In this document: piece by piece, positions 52,689-61,262 of the stretch | How the letters are laid out: every line of letters begins with the position of its first letter | Numbering within the stretch: the stretch's first letter is position 1 | DNA from: Acholeplasma sp. OttesenSCG-928-E16 | Lineage (GTDB): Bacteria > Bacillota_I > Bacilli_A > Acholeplasmatales > Acholeplasmataceae | NCBI GenBank assembly: GCA_030266845.1 | Contig: JAJDIT010000001.1 | Location: forward strand, 98,174-162,173 | Direction of reading: 5' to 3' | DNA: 64,000 bases | Notes under the pieces: model-generated | Seen by the model: only the letters and a program-made list of their open reading frames with translations | The model's database searches: none | Told to the model about the DNA's origin: nothing | Program-made: the position numbers and the translations under genes

Positions 52689-54082
52689 TGATGAGATTTA
52701 AAAGTGTTTTTTTAGCATTGTTTTTAGTTTTCTTTATGCTAATAATGGCGGCTTGTATTGAACCTTCCAATTCTCATGATGAGTGCACTGAATTTAAGTG
52801 GGTGGTCATAGAGGAAGCAACATGTACAGACTCAGGGAAACAAGAAAAGCGTTGTATCGTTTGTGACAAGCTAATAGAAACTGAAAGAATTAGATACTTG
52901 GGGCATGATTTTGAAGAAACTGTAATTAAAGAGACTACTTGCTATGAAGATGGAGAGATACTAATAGAATGTACTAGGTGTGATTATACGGATGAGATGA
53001 CAGAAAGCTCTAGCGGACACAGTGCAGGAGAATGGGTTGTTATAAGTGAACCTAATTTAGGAAAGCCAGGGATAAAAGAGAAGTCTTGTATGAAATGTGG
53101 AGAAGTATTATCAACTGCTGATTTCGTTAATAATGGGTTTAGAAGATATGGCAAATTGACAGTGAATCAGAACCAATTGTTAGATTATAATAATAGACCT
53201 GTACAATTATTTGGTTTATCTACCCACGGATTCAATTTTTTTCCTAGATTCATCAATTATGAGACCTTTGCAAATGCTCAAGCTGAGTTTGGTATCAACA
53301 TCATAAGATTAGCAATGTATACCTCAGAAAGTGGAGGATATTGCCAAAACAATGGTGCAAATCAAGAAAAATTGCTAAAGATGATGAAAGATGCTGTTCA
53401 ATATGCAACAGATTTAGATTTATATGCGATCGTAGATTGGCACCAAGTTGGAGCAGAAGAGGTGGCAGATAAGAATCCTTTGTCATATGTAACATACGCT
53501 AAAGAATTTTTTGATGAGATATCAAAAACATATAAAGATAACGATAACATATTATATGAGATATGTAATGAACCTAATGGTACAACCACTTGGGCAGATA
53601 TCAAGAGTTATGCAAATCAAGTAATTCCAGTTATTAGAGCTAACGATCCAGATGCAATTATTATTGTTGGAACACCAAGATGGTCAGCTGACTTATATTC
53701 ACCAATGAATGATCCGCTAAAATATGATAATTTGATGTATACTTTTCATTTTTATGCAGATTCGCATAAGGATTATCATAGGACAATGGTTAAAGAAGCA
53801 TATGATGCTAAACTGCCAATCTTCGTTACTGAACATGCTTTAATGGGATCAGACGGATATGGACAGATGAATTTAACCTCGGGGACAGCTTGGTACAGCT
53901 TACTAGATGAGTGTAAGATAAGTTATGTTGCCTGGAATATATCTACAGGACCTAGTGACTCATCAATCTTTAAATCAAATGCCACCAGTCCACATGATTT
54001 TTCTAATGAATATTTGAAACCATGGGGAGTTTGGATTAAGAATTTTTATCGAAACAAAGCAGGACTATCTGAAAGAACATAA
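52688..54082 (+). CDS. GH5-family lipoprotein with Cys-rich N-terminal repeats
   Basis: A 464-residue surface lipoprotein: lipobox ending MAAC, three short CxxC-containing repeats of the EATC...GH type (about 30-150), then a GH5 TIM barrel (about 155-455) with acid/base Glu in YEICNEPNG (about 295) and nucleophile Glu in FVTEHAL (about 381). The usual TEWG is replaced by TEHA. GH5 enzymes cut beta-1,4 glucans and related polymers, so this does not obviously act on peptidoglycan. There is no ribosome binding site; ATG overlaps the preceding TAA, implying translational coupling. ATG at 52691 is an alternative start. Confidence 0.85.
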   Translation: MMRFKSVFLALFLVFFMLIMAACIEPSNSHDECTEFKWVVIEEATCTDSGKQEKRCIVCDKLIETERIRYLGHDFEETVIKETTCYEDGEILIECTRCDYTDEMTESSSGHSAGEWVVISEPNLGKPGIKEKSCMKCGEVLSTADFVNNGFRRYGKLTVNQNQLLDYNNRPVQLFGLSTHGFNFFPRFINYETFANAQAEFGINIIRLAMYTSESGGYCQNNGANQEKLLKMMKDAVQYATDLDLYAIVDWHQVGAEEVADKNPLSYVTYAKEFFDEISKTYKDNDNILYEICNEPNGTTTWADIKSYANQVIPVIRANDPDAIIIVGTPRWSADLYSPMNDPLKYDNLMYTFHFYADSHKDYHRTMVKEAYDAKLPIFVTEHALMGSDGYGQMNLTSGTAWYSLLDECKISYVAWNISTGPSDSSIFKSNATSPHDFSNEYLKPWGVWIKNFYRNKAGLSERT

Positions 54083-54084
54083 TC

Positions 54085-54131
54085 AAAAAGACATCGTTTA
54101 CCTTAATTTAAAGGAAATGATGTCTTTTTTT
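54085..54131. terminator. bidirectional terminator
   Basis: AAAAAGACATC (54085-54095) pairs with GATGTCTTTTT (54119-54129), extended by TTT/AAA and CCTT/AAGG pairs. It serves GH5 on plus and the FAD enzyme on minus. Confidence 0.85.
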
Positions 54132-54141
54132 AAGCCCAAAC

Positions 54142-55641
54142 TTATTTATCTTTTTTGACAATCTTTTTTAGATCTGCGATCGAAAATTTCCCGGATGTCG
54201 CTGCTGGAGGGGCTCCGCCTGGTATTTGTGTCCATTGTCCGGAAATCAAGGCATTTTTAAGGCCATCAATTGCTCCATGATGCGATTTCCACTTGGTATT
54301 TTTAGTTTTCTTGAATGATATATATCCTCCTTTAAAGGCATTTAGATAATGCTCATAGGTTAAGGGAGTCGTCATATCTAAAAACTCAATTTTACCTTCT
54401 AACTCTGGAAATAGTTTTAGGTATTCTGCTTTAAAAAGATCAGCAACTTTCATTTTTTCATCGTGGTATTTTTTATTATCTTCATCATAGAGTTTTTTCC
54501 AGTAATCATAACTTTCACCATTTTGAGTGACCATTGAGATTAAAGTTGTCTTGCCACTTTTGTTTTTATAATAATAGTAATTTCTAAAAGATATCTTATG
54601 TTGCTTTGTTTTACCAACCATAAAAGGTTTTGTTTCCACCATGACACTATGAGGATATTTAGACATATCAGTATCAACAGCAAAGGAAACTAAGCAGCAG
54701 GATAAGATTGGATATCTTTTTGAATCGTTAAAACGGGCTTCAAAAATAGGATCATTATATTTATTATCTAAAATTTTGTGGTAAGCTACATCGGCATCAC
54801 AAGAAAAGATAGCATAATCAAAATCATCTATTTCAATTTCTTCTTTTGTTTTTAAGTTAGTAGCTAAAAAAGATACGATCTTATTATCTTTGATATTTGC
54901 CTTATCAACATTTGTATTTAAAACTAGCTTTCCACCCAATGATTGATATTTTCTTGCTATTCTTTGTGCCATATCTAAAGAACCACCTTTTGGAATATCC
55001 GCATTACCATCCATAAAGGATCCTAATGCTACACAAAATGAATAGAGATTGTGATCAGGAGAGAAAATAGAATTAAAGAAATTTACTAAAAGAGGGTTTT
55101 TAAACTTCTTTGAAAACTCAAAAAGTGAATACTTACCAGCCTTCCCATGGGCAACAGCAGCAGGAATAAGTGGAATTCCAAAAGAAATTAGTTCAAAGAA
55201 GTTTCTTTCAGATAGTCTTTTTTTGGCGGGTATTTCTAAGGTTTTTGATTCGTTAATGTATCTAATAAATTCATTGATTGCTTTTTTATCTTCTTGGGCT
55301 TTTTGTAAAAGCTCCTCTTTAAATTTCTTGGTATCACGCCAAATCGTGATGTCACCCAAATGAGATTTAAAAACGGTGAAGTAGTCCATCTTAATAATAT
55401 TATCATCATCAATCGCTCCAATTTCTTCCCATACCGAGCGCATTTCGGTTCCTTTTTTTGTTCCCATCAACCAATGAATACACCCATCAATATAATTCCC
55501 GTCTCGATACCACCCAGTTAATTCTCCTCCTGGTATGTTATGCTTTTCGATGACCATCGACTTAAATCCATTTTTTTGGGCATATATTCCGGCAGTCAGA
55601 CCAGAAACTCCGCCGCCAATAATTACCAATTTTTTTTTCAT
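54142..55641 (-). CDS. phytoene desaturase-like FAD-dependent oxidoreductase
   Basis: A 499-residue flavoprotein with the N-terminal dinucleotide fold IIGGGVSGLTAGIYAQ (7-22) and GGELTGW, plus a C-terminal FAD-binding segment near 455-490. It resembles CrtN/phytoene-desaturase-type and uncharacterised NAD(P)/FAD proteins of Bacillota. No carotenoid gene is nearby, so the substrate is unknown. AGGAAGGA precedes the ATG on the minus strand; TATAAT (plus 55683-55688 on the complement) is a likely -10. Confidence 0.75.
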   Translation of the reverse strand: MKKKLVIIGGGVSGLTAGIYAQKNGFKSMVIEKHNIPGGELTGWYRDGNYIDGCIHWLMGTKKGTEMRSVWEEIGAIDDDNIIKMDYFTVFKSHLGDITIWRDTKKFKEELLQKAQEDKKAINEFIRYINESKTLEIPAKKRLSERNFFELISFGIPLIPAAVAHGKAGKYSLFEFSKKFKNPLLVNFFNSIFSPDHNLYSFCVALGSFMDGNADIPKGGSLDMAQRIARKYQSLGGKLVLNTNVDKANIKDNKIVSFLATNLKTKEEIEIDDFDYAIFSCDADVAYHKILDNKYNDPIFEARFNDSKRYPILSCCLVSFAVDTDMSKYPHSVMVETKPFMVGKTKQHKISFRNYYYYKNKSGKTTLISMVTQNGESYDYWKKLYDEDNKKYHDEKMKVADLFKAEYLKLFPELEGKIEFLDMTTPLTYEHYLNAFKGGYISFKKTKNTKWKSHHGAIDGLKNALISGQWTQIPGGAPPAATSGKFSIADLKKIVKKDK

Positions 55642-55708
55642 AACGTTCCTTCCTACTAAAGCGAAAACAATAGTACAAAAAAATTATATCATAACCTTTT
55701 ATTTAATC

Positions 55709-55845
55709 TTGCAATTATGTGATATATGTGATATATTTATATAGCGCAAGCAAAAATACACATGTGAGATGGTTGACTATTCAAGTGCCTAAGGGTGGAT
55801 AGTTTCAGTCTTACAGAGGAAAAAAACGAAAAAGGAGAATTAAAA
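55709..55845 (+). promoter_or_regulatory. rpsB promoter and about 100-base leader
   Basis: TTGCAA (55709-55714) and extended -10 TGATATATT (TG at 55729-55730, hexamer 55732-55737) with a 17-base spacer form a strong promoter. The leader to the ATG at 55846 is about 100 bases and includes the inverted repeat ACTAT/ATAGT (55776-55780 and 55799-55803), so S2 autoregulation is possible. AAAGGAG lies just before the ATG. Confidence 0.6.
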
Positions 55846-56805
55846 ATGGCAGTAGTTTCAAGACAACAATTACTTGAATCAGGTGTGCATTTTGGACACC
55901 AAACAAGAAGATGGAACCCAAAAATGGCTCCATACATTTTCACACAACGTAATGGCATTCATATTATCGACTTAAATAAGACAGCAGAATGCATTGAAGT
56001 TGCATACAAAGCATTGTTTGACATCGTTGCTGAAGGTGGAAAAGTACTATTTATTGGTACAAAAAAACAAGCTCAAGAAGCAGTTAAAGAAGAAGCAATC
56101 AGAACAGGACATTACTTTGTAGACCAAAGATGGCTTGGAGGAACACTTACTAACTTTAAGACAATTAGACGCAGAATTAAATTCTTACATGATTTATATA
56201 AGATGGAAGAAGATGGCGACTTTGAGAGACTTCCTAAAAAAGAAGTATTAAAATTAAAACACAAAAGAGAACGTTTAGAAAAATTCCTTGGTGGTATTAA
56301 GGAAATGAAAAAAGTCCCAGAAGCAATATTTGTAGTTGATCCAAAAGAAGAAATTAACGCAGTTAAAGAAGCAAGAAGACTTAATATTCCAATTTTTGGA
56401 ATCGTTGATACTAACTGTGACCCAGAAGACGTAGATTATGTTATTCCAGCTAATGATGACGCTATTAAAGCTGTTAAGTTAGTAACTTGGGTTATGGGGA
56501 ATGCAGTAATTGAAGCGCAAGGTGGAGTAGTTGAAAAATTCGATGATGAAGCAGTAGTGGTTGAAGAACAACATGCTGAAGAACCAAAGAAACCAGCACC
56601 TAAAGCTAAAAAGGAAAATGCCGATGTTAAAGAAACTGTAGAAAAAGAACAACCAATCGTTTCGGATCCAGTTAAAGAAGAAGCATCATCAATTAATCTT
56701 GAAGGGTTAAATTTAACTGAATTAAAAGCATTAGCTAAGGAAAAGGGATTAAAAGGATATTCATCACTTAAAAAACAAGAATTGATAGATTTATTAAGCA
56801 AATAA
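55846..56805 (+). CDS. rpsB: ribosomal protein S2 with C-terminal Rho_N/SAP-like domain
   Basis: 30S subunit protein S2: [13 protein letters not shown] near the start, [21 protein letters not shown], and [12 protein letters not shown] are all standard. The S2 core ends near residue 235. An acidic, lysine-rich linker (about 240-280) then leads to [14 protein letters not shown]...[14 protein letters not shown] (about 286-318), which matches the Rho termination factor N-terminal/SAP-type helix-loop-helix. That makes 319 residues against the usual 240-260. ATG at 55846 is chosen by the AAAGGAG ribosome binding site and homology; a 17-residue upstream extension is not S2. It has its own promoter and terminator. 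Confidence 0.96.
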   Translation: MAVVSRQQLLESGVHFGHQTRRWNPKMAPYIFTQRNGIHIIDLNKTAECIEVAYKALFDIVAEGGKVLFIGTKKQAQEAVKEEAIRTGHYFVDQRWLGGTLTNFKTIRRRIKFLHDLYKMEEDGDFERLPKKEVLKLKHKRERLEKFLGGIKEMKKVPEAIFVVDPKEEINAVKEARRLNIPIFGIVDTNCDPEDVDYVIPANDDAIKAVKLVTWVMGNAVIEAQGGVVEKFDDEAVVVEEQHAEEPKKPAPKAKKENADVKETVEKEQPIVSDPVKEEASSINLEGLNLTELKALAKEKGLKGYSSLKKQELIDLLSK

Positions 56806-56810
56806 AAACT

Positions 56811-56836
56811 AGGGGATGATAACTCCCCTTTTATTT
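56811..56836 (+). terminator. terminator after rpsB
   Basis: AGGGGA (56811-56816), loop TGATAAC, TCCCCT (56824-56829), then TTTATTT. It separates rpsB from tsf. Confidence 0.75.
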
Positions 56837-56848
56837 AGTAATAAAAGA

Positions 56849-56878
56849 TTGCATTTATGCGAATAAATAAAGTATAAT
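56849..56878 (+). promoter_or_regulatory. tsf promoter
   Basis: TTGCAT (56849-56854) and TATAAT (56873-56878) are 18 bases apart, between the rpsB terminator and the tsf ribosome binding site AGGAGG. Confidence 0.65.
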
Positions 56879-56902
56879 AATTATGATAAATAGGAGGAAA
56901 AT

Positions 56903-57793
56903 ATGCAAATAACAGCACAAATGGTCAAGGAATTAAGAGATAGAACTGGAGCGGGAATGATGGATAGTAAACGCGCTTTAGAAGAAACTAATGGAGATAT
57001 TGAAGCAGCGATAACTTATCTAAGGGAAAAAGGTATTGCAAAAGCAGCAAAAAAACAATCAAGAATTGCCGCAGAAGGATTATGCAATATAGTTATTAAC
57101 GGAAATGAAGCGGTTATTTATGAATTAAACTCAGAAACCGATTTCGTAGCAAAAAACCAACAGTTCTTGGATTTATTAGACCTTGTTGGAAAAACAATAT
57201 TAAATTCAAAAGCAGCTAACACAGAAGCGGCTTTAGCATTAACAGTAGATGGAAAATCATTAGATTTAATTTTAGCAGAAGCTACTGCAACTATTGGTGA
57301 AAAAATTACATTAAGAAGAGTTTCTCGCGTTGTTAAAAATGAGTCAGAAGTTTTTGGCGCCTATAAACATATGGGAGGAAGAATCGCTTCATTAGTTGTC
57401 GTTAATGGTAAGAATGAAGTAGCAAAAGATATTGCGATGCATGTTGCAGCATCTAATCCTCGATTTTTAGATAAATCTGAAATTGACGCTGATACTTTAG
57501 CAAAAGAAAAACATATCTTAACTGAACAAGCTAATAACGAAAACAAAGAAGCGGTAAAACCAAAGCCAGCTAATGTTTTAGAAAAAATAGTTGAAGGCAG
57601 ACTAAATAAATTCCTTCAAGAAATATGTTTAGTTGATCAAGCTTATATCAAAGATCCTAACCAAAAAGTTTCTGATTATTTAAATAGCAATAAATCAAAT
57701 GTAGTATCATACATTCGTTTGGAAGTTGGGGAAGGCATCGAGAAAAAAGAAGAAGATTTTGCCGCTGAAGTAGCTGCAGTATCAAGTAAATAA
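56903..57793 (+). CDS. tsf: translation elongation factor Ts
   Basis: Nucleotide exchange factor for EF-Tu; cytoplasmic. The N-terminal UBA-like domain with LRDRTGAGMMDSKRALEE (11-28) and the core motif SETDFVAKNQQF (about 77-88) are diagnostic. The length of 296 is normal. TAGGAGG precedes the ATG. It is transcribed separately from rpsB here, but 20 bases ahead of pyrH, so it likely continues into pyrH and frr. Confidence 0.97.
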   Translation: MQITAQMVKELRDRTGAGMMDSKRALEETNGDIEAAITYLREKGIAKAAKKQSRIAAEGLCNIVINGNEAVIYELNSETDFVAKNQQFLDLLDLVGKTILNSKAANTEAALALTVDGKSLDLILAEATATIGEKITLRRVSRVVKNESEVFGAYKHMGGRIASLVVVNGKNEVAKDIAMHVAASNPRFLDKSEIDADTLAKEKHILTEQANNENKEAVKPKPANVLEKIVEGRLNKFLQEICLVDQAYIKDPNQKVSDYLNSNKSNVVSYIRLEVGEGIEKKEEDFAAEVAAVSSK

Positions 57794-57813
57794 TAAAATA
57801 AGAGGTGGTAATC

Positions 57814-58536
57814 ATGTATAATCGTGTTGTTTTAAAGCTCAGTGGTGAAGCACTAAAAGGCAATAGTAAATATGGCATTGATCCAACAACAGTTAAAGAA
57901 ATTGCCGCCGAAATTAAGACTATTGCAGATCTTGGAGTTCAAATTATTCTCATTATTGGAGCCGGAAACCTCTGGCGGGGAAAAATAGGAGAAGAACTTG
58001 GAATGGATAGAGCCCAAGCGGACTATATGGGAATGCTAGGAACTATTATGAATGGGCTAGCGGTCCAAGATGGCTTGGAGTCAATTGATGTTCCAACGAG
58101 AGTCATGACAGCATTTACAGTCAATAGTGTAGCTGAGCCTTACATTAGAAGAAGGGCTTTACGTCACTTAGAAAAAGGCAGAGTGGTTATCATTGCAGGA
58201 GGAACTGGTTCTCCATATTTTTCAACCGATAGTGCTGCTGCCCTTAGGGGAGCAGAACTACATGCAGACATTGTTTTAATGGCTAAAAATGGAGTTGACG
58301 GTATTTATGATAAAGATCCAAGAAAAAATATGGACGCGAAGTTATTTAAAACATTATCACATCAAGACATAATCACTAATAAACTTCAAGTTATGGACTC
58401 AACAGCCGCTTCGTTATGTGAAGAAAACAAACTAGATATAATTGTCTTTAATATGTCTATTAAAGGTAATATGAAAAAAGCAATCGAAGGAAAAAAAATA
58501 GGAACGCTAGTAAAATGGGAGGTAAATAATGAATGA
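57814..58536 (+). CDS. pyrH: uridylate kinase
   Basis: Phosphorylates UMP to UDP in pyrimidine synthesis; hexameric amino-acid-kinase fold. The N-terminal LKLSGEALKG (7-16), IGAGNLWRG and GGTGSPYFSTDSAAALR (about 130) are characteristic. The 240 residues are the usual length. ATG at 57814 is chosen because AGAGGTGG precedes it; a GTG-type start nine bases upstream lies within the ribosome binding site region. It ends in TGA and overlaps frr by 8 bases. Confidence 0.97.
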   Translation: MYNRVVLKLSGEALKGNSKYGIDPTTVKEIAAEIKTIADLGVQIILIIGAGNLWRGKIGEELGMDRAQADYMGMLGTIMNGLAVQDGLESIDVPTRVMTAFTVNSVAEPYIRRRALRHLEKGRVVIIAGGTGSPYFSTDSAAALRGAELHADIVLMAKNGVDGIYDKDPRKNMDAKLFKTLSHQDIITNKLQVMDSTAASLCEENKLDIIVFNMSIKGNMKKAIEGKKIGTLVKWEVNNE

Positions 58537-59083
58537 ACAAGCTGATTTACTAATCATGGAAGTAGAAGAAAGAATGCAAAAATCGATTGATTCTCTTGTA
58601 AGAGATTATGGAGCAGTTAGAACAGGTCGTGCAAATCCGACTCTCTTAGATCGAATAGCTATCGATTACTATGGAGTTTCAACCCCACTTAAACAAATTT
58701 CATCAGTTGCCGTTGTAGAAGGAAATCAATTATTGATTAAACCGTTTGATAAGTCTACGCTAAAGCAAATAGAACAAGCTATCTACGCTTCTGATTTAGG
58801 TCTTAATCCGCAAAATGACGGAACAGCAATCAGACTCATACTGCCTCAACTAACAGAAGAAAGAAGAAAAGAATTAATTAAAGAAGTTGAAAAAATGGCT
58901 GAAAACGGCAAAGTAGCGATAAGAAATATCAGACGTGATGTAAATGAACAAGTAAAAAAACTTGGACTTACTGAGGATGATGAAAAAGGATATCTAGAGG
59001 ATGTCCAATCACTTACAGATAAATACATTAAAAAAGTTGAAGAAGAAACAAAGATCAAATCAGAAGAAATAATTAAAATTTAA
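58529..59083 (+). CDS. frr: ribosome recycling factor
   Basis: Splits post-termination ribosomes together with EF-G. The 184-residue coiled-coil protein has the signatures VRTGRANPTLLD (about 29-40), YYGVSTPLKQ, and RNIRRDVNEQVKKL near residue 135. GGGAGGT lies within pyrH just before the ATG. It is the last gene before the small membrane-protein gene. Confidence 0.97.
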   Translation: MNEQADLLIMEVEERMQKSIDSLVRDYGAVRTGRANPTLLDRIAIDYYGVSTPLKQISSVAVVEGNQLLIKPFDKSTLKQIEQAIYASDLGLNPQNDGTAIRLILPQLTEERRKELIKEVEKMAENGKVAIRNIRRDVNEQVKKLGLTEDDEKGYLEDVQSLTDKYIKKVEEETKIKSEEIIKI

Positions 59084-59118
59084 GAAAAATAGGGATTAGT
59101 TTTCTCTAAAAAGTTGAT

Positions 59119-59147
59119 TTATCAATAGTTTTATGGTTAAATATAAT
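59119..59147 (+). promoter_or_regulatory. promoter of the 75-residue membrane protein gene
   Basis: TTATCA (59119-59124) and TATAAT (59142-59147) with a 17-base spacer, followed by GGAGG at about 59161. Confidence 0.6.
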
Positions 59148-59172
59148 ATATAAATATTATGGAGGAAATGAA

Positions 59173-59400
59173 ATGGTTAATTGGTTTAATTCTCAATCAC
59201 GCTTAGTCCAAATTATTCTTTTACTAATCCCTGGTGTTAACTGGGTTGTTGAAGTATTAGTAAGATGGTCTAAATTCCTAAAGAGCAAAGATGGTTTATC
59301 TTTAGTAATCGCTATCGTAGTTACTATTTTCGGTCTTGTCTTTGGATGGGTTGACTTAGTTTGGGTATTGTTATTCAAACATTTACTTTTTGCTAAGTAA
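59173..59400 (+). CDS. small hydrophobic membrane protein of unknown function
   Basis: A 75-residue protein with two hydrophobic helices (about 11-31 and 43-68) separated by a basic SKFLKSKDG loop, so a hairpin membrane protein. I recognise no family. It has its own promoter, GGAGG ribosome binding site and terminator inside the otherwise conserved frr-uppS interval, which supports it as a real and probably well-expressed gene. Confidence 0.7.
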   Translation: MVNWFNSQSRLVQIILLLIPGVNWVVEVLVRWSKFLKSKDGLSLVIAIVVTIFGLVFGWVDLVWVLLFKHLLFAK

Positions 59401-59416
59401 GAAAATTTAAAATAAG

Positions 59417-59450
59417 AAAAGGAGATTTCACAAAAATCTCCTTTTTCTTT
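59417..59450 (+). terminator. terminator after the small membrane protein gene
   Basis: AAAAGGAGATTT (59417-59428) pairs perfectly with AAATCTCCTTTT (59434-59445), followed by more T. Confidence 0.88.
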
Positions 59451-59503
59451 CTCCTAATTACCTAGAAAAATCACACAAATTAATAAAAAGAGGAAATATA
59501 AGT

Positions 59504-59531
59504 TATAATATATTATAATATTTTAAGGGTG
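59504..59531 (+). promoter_or_regulatory. uppS promoter -10 elements and ribosome binding site
   Basis: Two TATAAT hexamers (59504-59509 and 59514-59519) without a clear -35, then AAGGGTGG (59524-59531) before the uppS ATG. Confidence 0.45.
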
Positions 59532-59536
59532 GTATA

Positions 59537-60217
59537 ATGAATAATCAATTAAAGCATATAGCAATCATCATGGATGGCAATGGTAGATGGGCCAAAGAAA
59601 AGGGTCTTGCAAGAAGCATTGGTCATCTTCAAGGAATGAAAAATATCGAAAGAATATCACTTCATGCTAATTCAATAGGAATCAAGATGCTGACTGTTTA
59701 TGCATTTAGTACTGAAAACTGGAAACGCCCGAAAGAAGAGATTGACTATTTAATGAAACTGCCTATCGAGTTTTTAAATGTGAGAAATACTAATAAACTA
59801 AGAAAAAGCAAAATAAAAATTCTTTTTAAGGGAAGAAAAGATAGAATACCAGAAAAAACAAAAGAGACATTAGACAAAATTGAAATGTTAACCAAAGACA
59901 ATGACGGTCTAATCCTAAATATTTGTCTTGATTATGGAGCTTATGAGGAATTACTACAGGCTATCAATAAAGTCAAAAATCAAACCAATATTTCAATTGA
60001 AGATATATTTTCTAACCTTTATGTTAATGAGCCGGTTGATTTATTAATTAGGACCGGTGGAGAACAAAGAATTTCTAATTTTTTATTAATGCAGATTTGT
60101 TATTCAGAGTTATATTTTATCAAGAAATACTGGCCTGCATTTCGCAAAGATGACTTAAATCAGGCGGTTTTGGACTATAATAACAGACAAAGAAGATATG
60201 GAGGACTAAATGAGTAA
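59537..60217 (+). CDS. uppS: undecaprenyl (polyprenyl) diphosphate synthase
   Basis: cis-Prenyltransferase that condenses isopentenyl diphosphate into the C55 lipid carrier. It has IIMDGNGRWA (about 11-20), VYAFSTENWKRP (about 54-65) and DLLIRTGGEQRISNFLL (about 173-189). The next positions read MQICYSE where most members have WQxAYSE, a mild deviation. The length of 226 is slightly short but complete. It overlaps cdsA by 8 bases. In a wall-less cell the lipid would serve other glycan or glycolipid assembly. Confidence 0.95.
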   Translation: MNNQLKHIAIIMDGNGRWAKEKGLARSIGHLQGMKNIERISLHANSIGIKMLTVYAFSTENWKRPKEEIDYLMKLPIEFLNVRNTNKLRKSKIKILFKGRKDRIPEKTKETLDKIEMLTKDNDGLILNICLDYGAYEELLQAINKVKNQTNISIEDIFSNLYVNEPVDLLIRTGGEQRISNFLLMQICYSELYFIKKYWPAFRKDDLNQAVLDYNNRQRRYGGLNE

Positions 60218-61262
60218 GGGAAAAGTTTCTAAACCAGAAGAAAATCTAGATAATAAACATACATCTGATGGAAATAGCGCAAGAGATAGACTTAGAAAAA
60301 GTTCTTTTAAAACTAGAACGATTACTTCCTTAGTCATCGCTGCTGGAGCGATAGGAGTCGTATCTATACCAGGAGTTGCCGGGATATATGTATTTCAAGC
60401 AATGATGCTCATTTTTACCATCATTGGTACTTTTGAAATGATCAAGATGTATGAAAAAGAAAAGAAAATTGGACTTATTCCGATTATCGCTATATTAATA
60501 TTTACAGCTTTGAACTTCCTAAACGTTGCCGTTTTTGAAGATATTGCCCAAAGCCTAGACGGACAAGAAGATTTTACGATGATTGGAATTAAAATCGATT
60601 ATCTGCCAATGATATTAGCAACTGTTACAGTTTTACTAGGACTCACTGTTTTCTGCAAAGACTATGACACAAGGGATGCCAGCAAAGCATTAACAATCAT
60701 ATTTTATGTTGGCTTTGGAATGACCTCTATTGTGATACTTAGACTTTTAGGGATCAAGTTTGTAGTTTATTCATTCTTAATTAGTGCCGGAACCGATGTT
60801 TTTGCTTATTTGGTTGGAAGTGCAATTGGAAAACATAAGATGTCACCTAATATAAGCCCAAAGAAATCTTGGGAAGGAGCAATCGGCGGAACTATTTTGG
60901 CAACTGCAATTGCATCTTGCTTCGCCATTTTCTATGGAAATATCTTTCAAGCAGATACACAGTTTGGATCTTATTTTAATGCAGCTGGACAATTGACGTT
61001 ATTAGATAACTTTGAATTTTTTGAGCCGATGACGCAAGGAACAAAAGCATTAATTATAATTCCTATTACTTTAGCCGGTTCTATCATCTCTCAAATTGGA
61101 GATTTAGTCGCTTCTAGAATAAAAAGAACATATGATGTCAAAGATTTTGGCAATATTTTTCCAGGACACGGAGGAGTATTGGATCGTTTTGATTCTTTGA
61201 TGTTTTTAGCGCTTTTCTTGGTTGGAGTATTCCTATTCTTTAATGGGCTTTCTGTGGCATGA
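60210..61262 (+). CDS. cdsA: phosphatidate cytidylyltransferase (CDP-diacylglycerol synthase)
   Basis: Makes CDP-diacylglycerol from CTP and phosphatidate, the branch point of phospholipid synthesis. It is a 350-residue polytopic membrane enzyme; the C-terminal part has MSPNISPKKSWEGAIGG and QIGDLVASRIKRTYDVKDF...FPGHGGVLDRFDS, both diagnostic. A hydrophilic, charged N-terminus of about 40 residues makes it longer than typical members (about 270). GGAGG precedes the ATG; it overlaps dxr by 4 bases. Confidence 0.95.
   Translation: MSKGKVSKPEENLDNKHTSDGNSARDRLRKSSFKTRTITSLVIAAGAIGVVSIPGVAGIYVFQAMMLIFTIIGTFEMIKMYEKEKKIGLIPIIAILIFTALNFLNVAVFEDIAQSLDGQEDFTMIGIKIDYLPMILATVTVLLGLTVFCKDYDTRDASKALTIIFYVGFGMTSIVILRLLGIKFVVYSFLISAGTDVFAYLVGSAIGKHKMSPNISPKKSWEGAIGGTILATAIASCFAIFYGNIFQADTQFGSYFNAAGQLTLLDNFEFFEPMTQGTKALIIIPITLAGSIISQIGDLVASRIKRTYDVKDFGNIFPGHGGVLDRFDSLMFLALFLVGVFLFFNGLSVA

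Noticed and set aside
55683..55714. Shared TTGCAA as -35 for both rpsB and the minus-strand FAD gene
   Set aside because: TTGCAA is palindromic, but on the minus strand the spacer to TATAAT is 20 bases, too long for a normal promoter.
55795..55845. N-terminal extension of S2
   Set aside because: The upstream in-frame start lacks a ribosome binding site, while AAAGGAG precedes the ATG at 55846 and homologous S2 starts there.
56436..56801. A 121-codon minus-strand frame inside rpsB
   Set aside because: It mirrors the S2 tail codons, is serine-rich without family features and lacks start signals.
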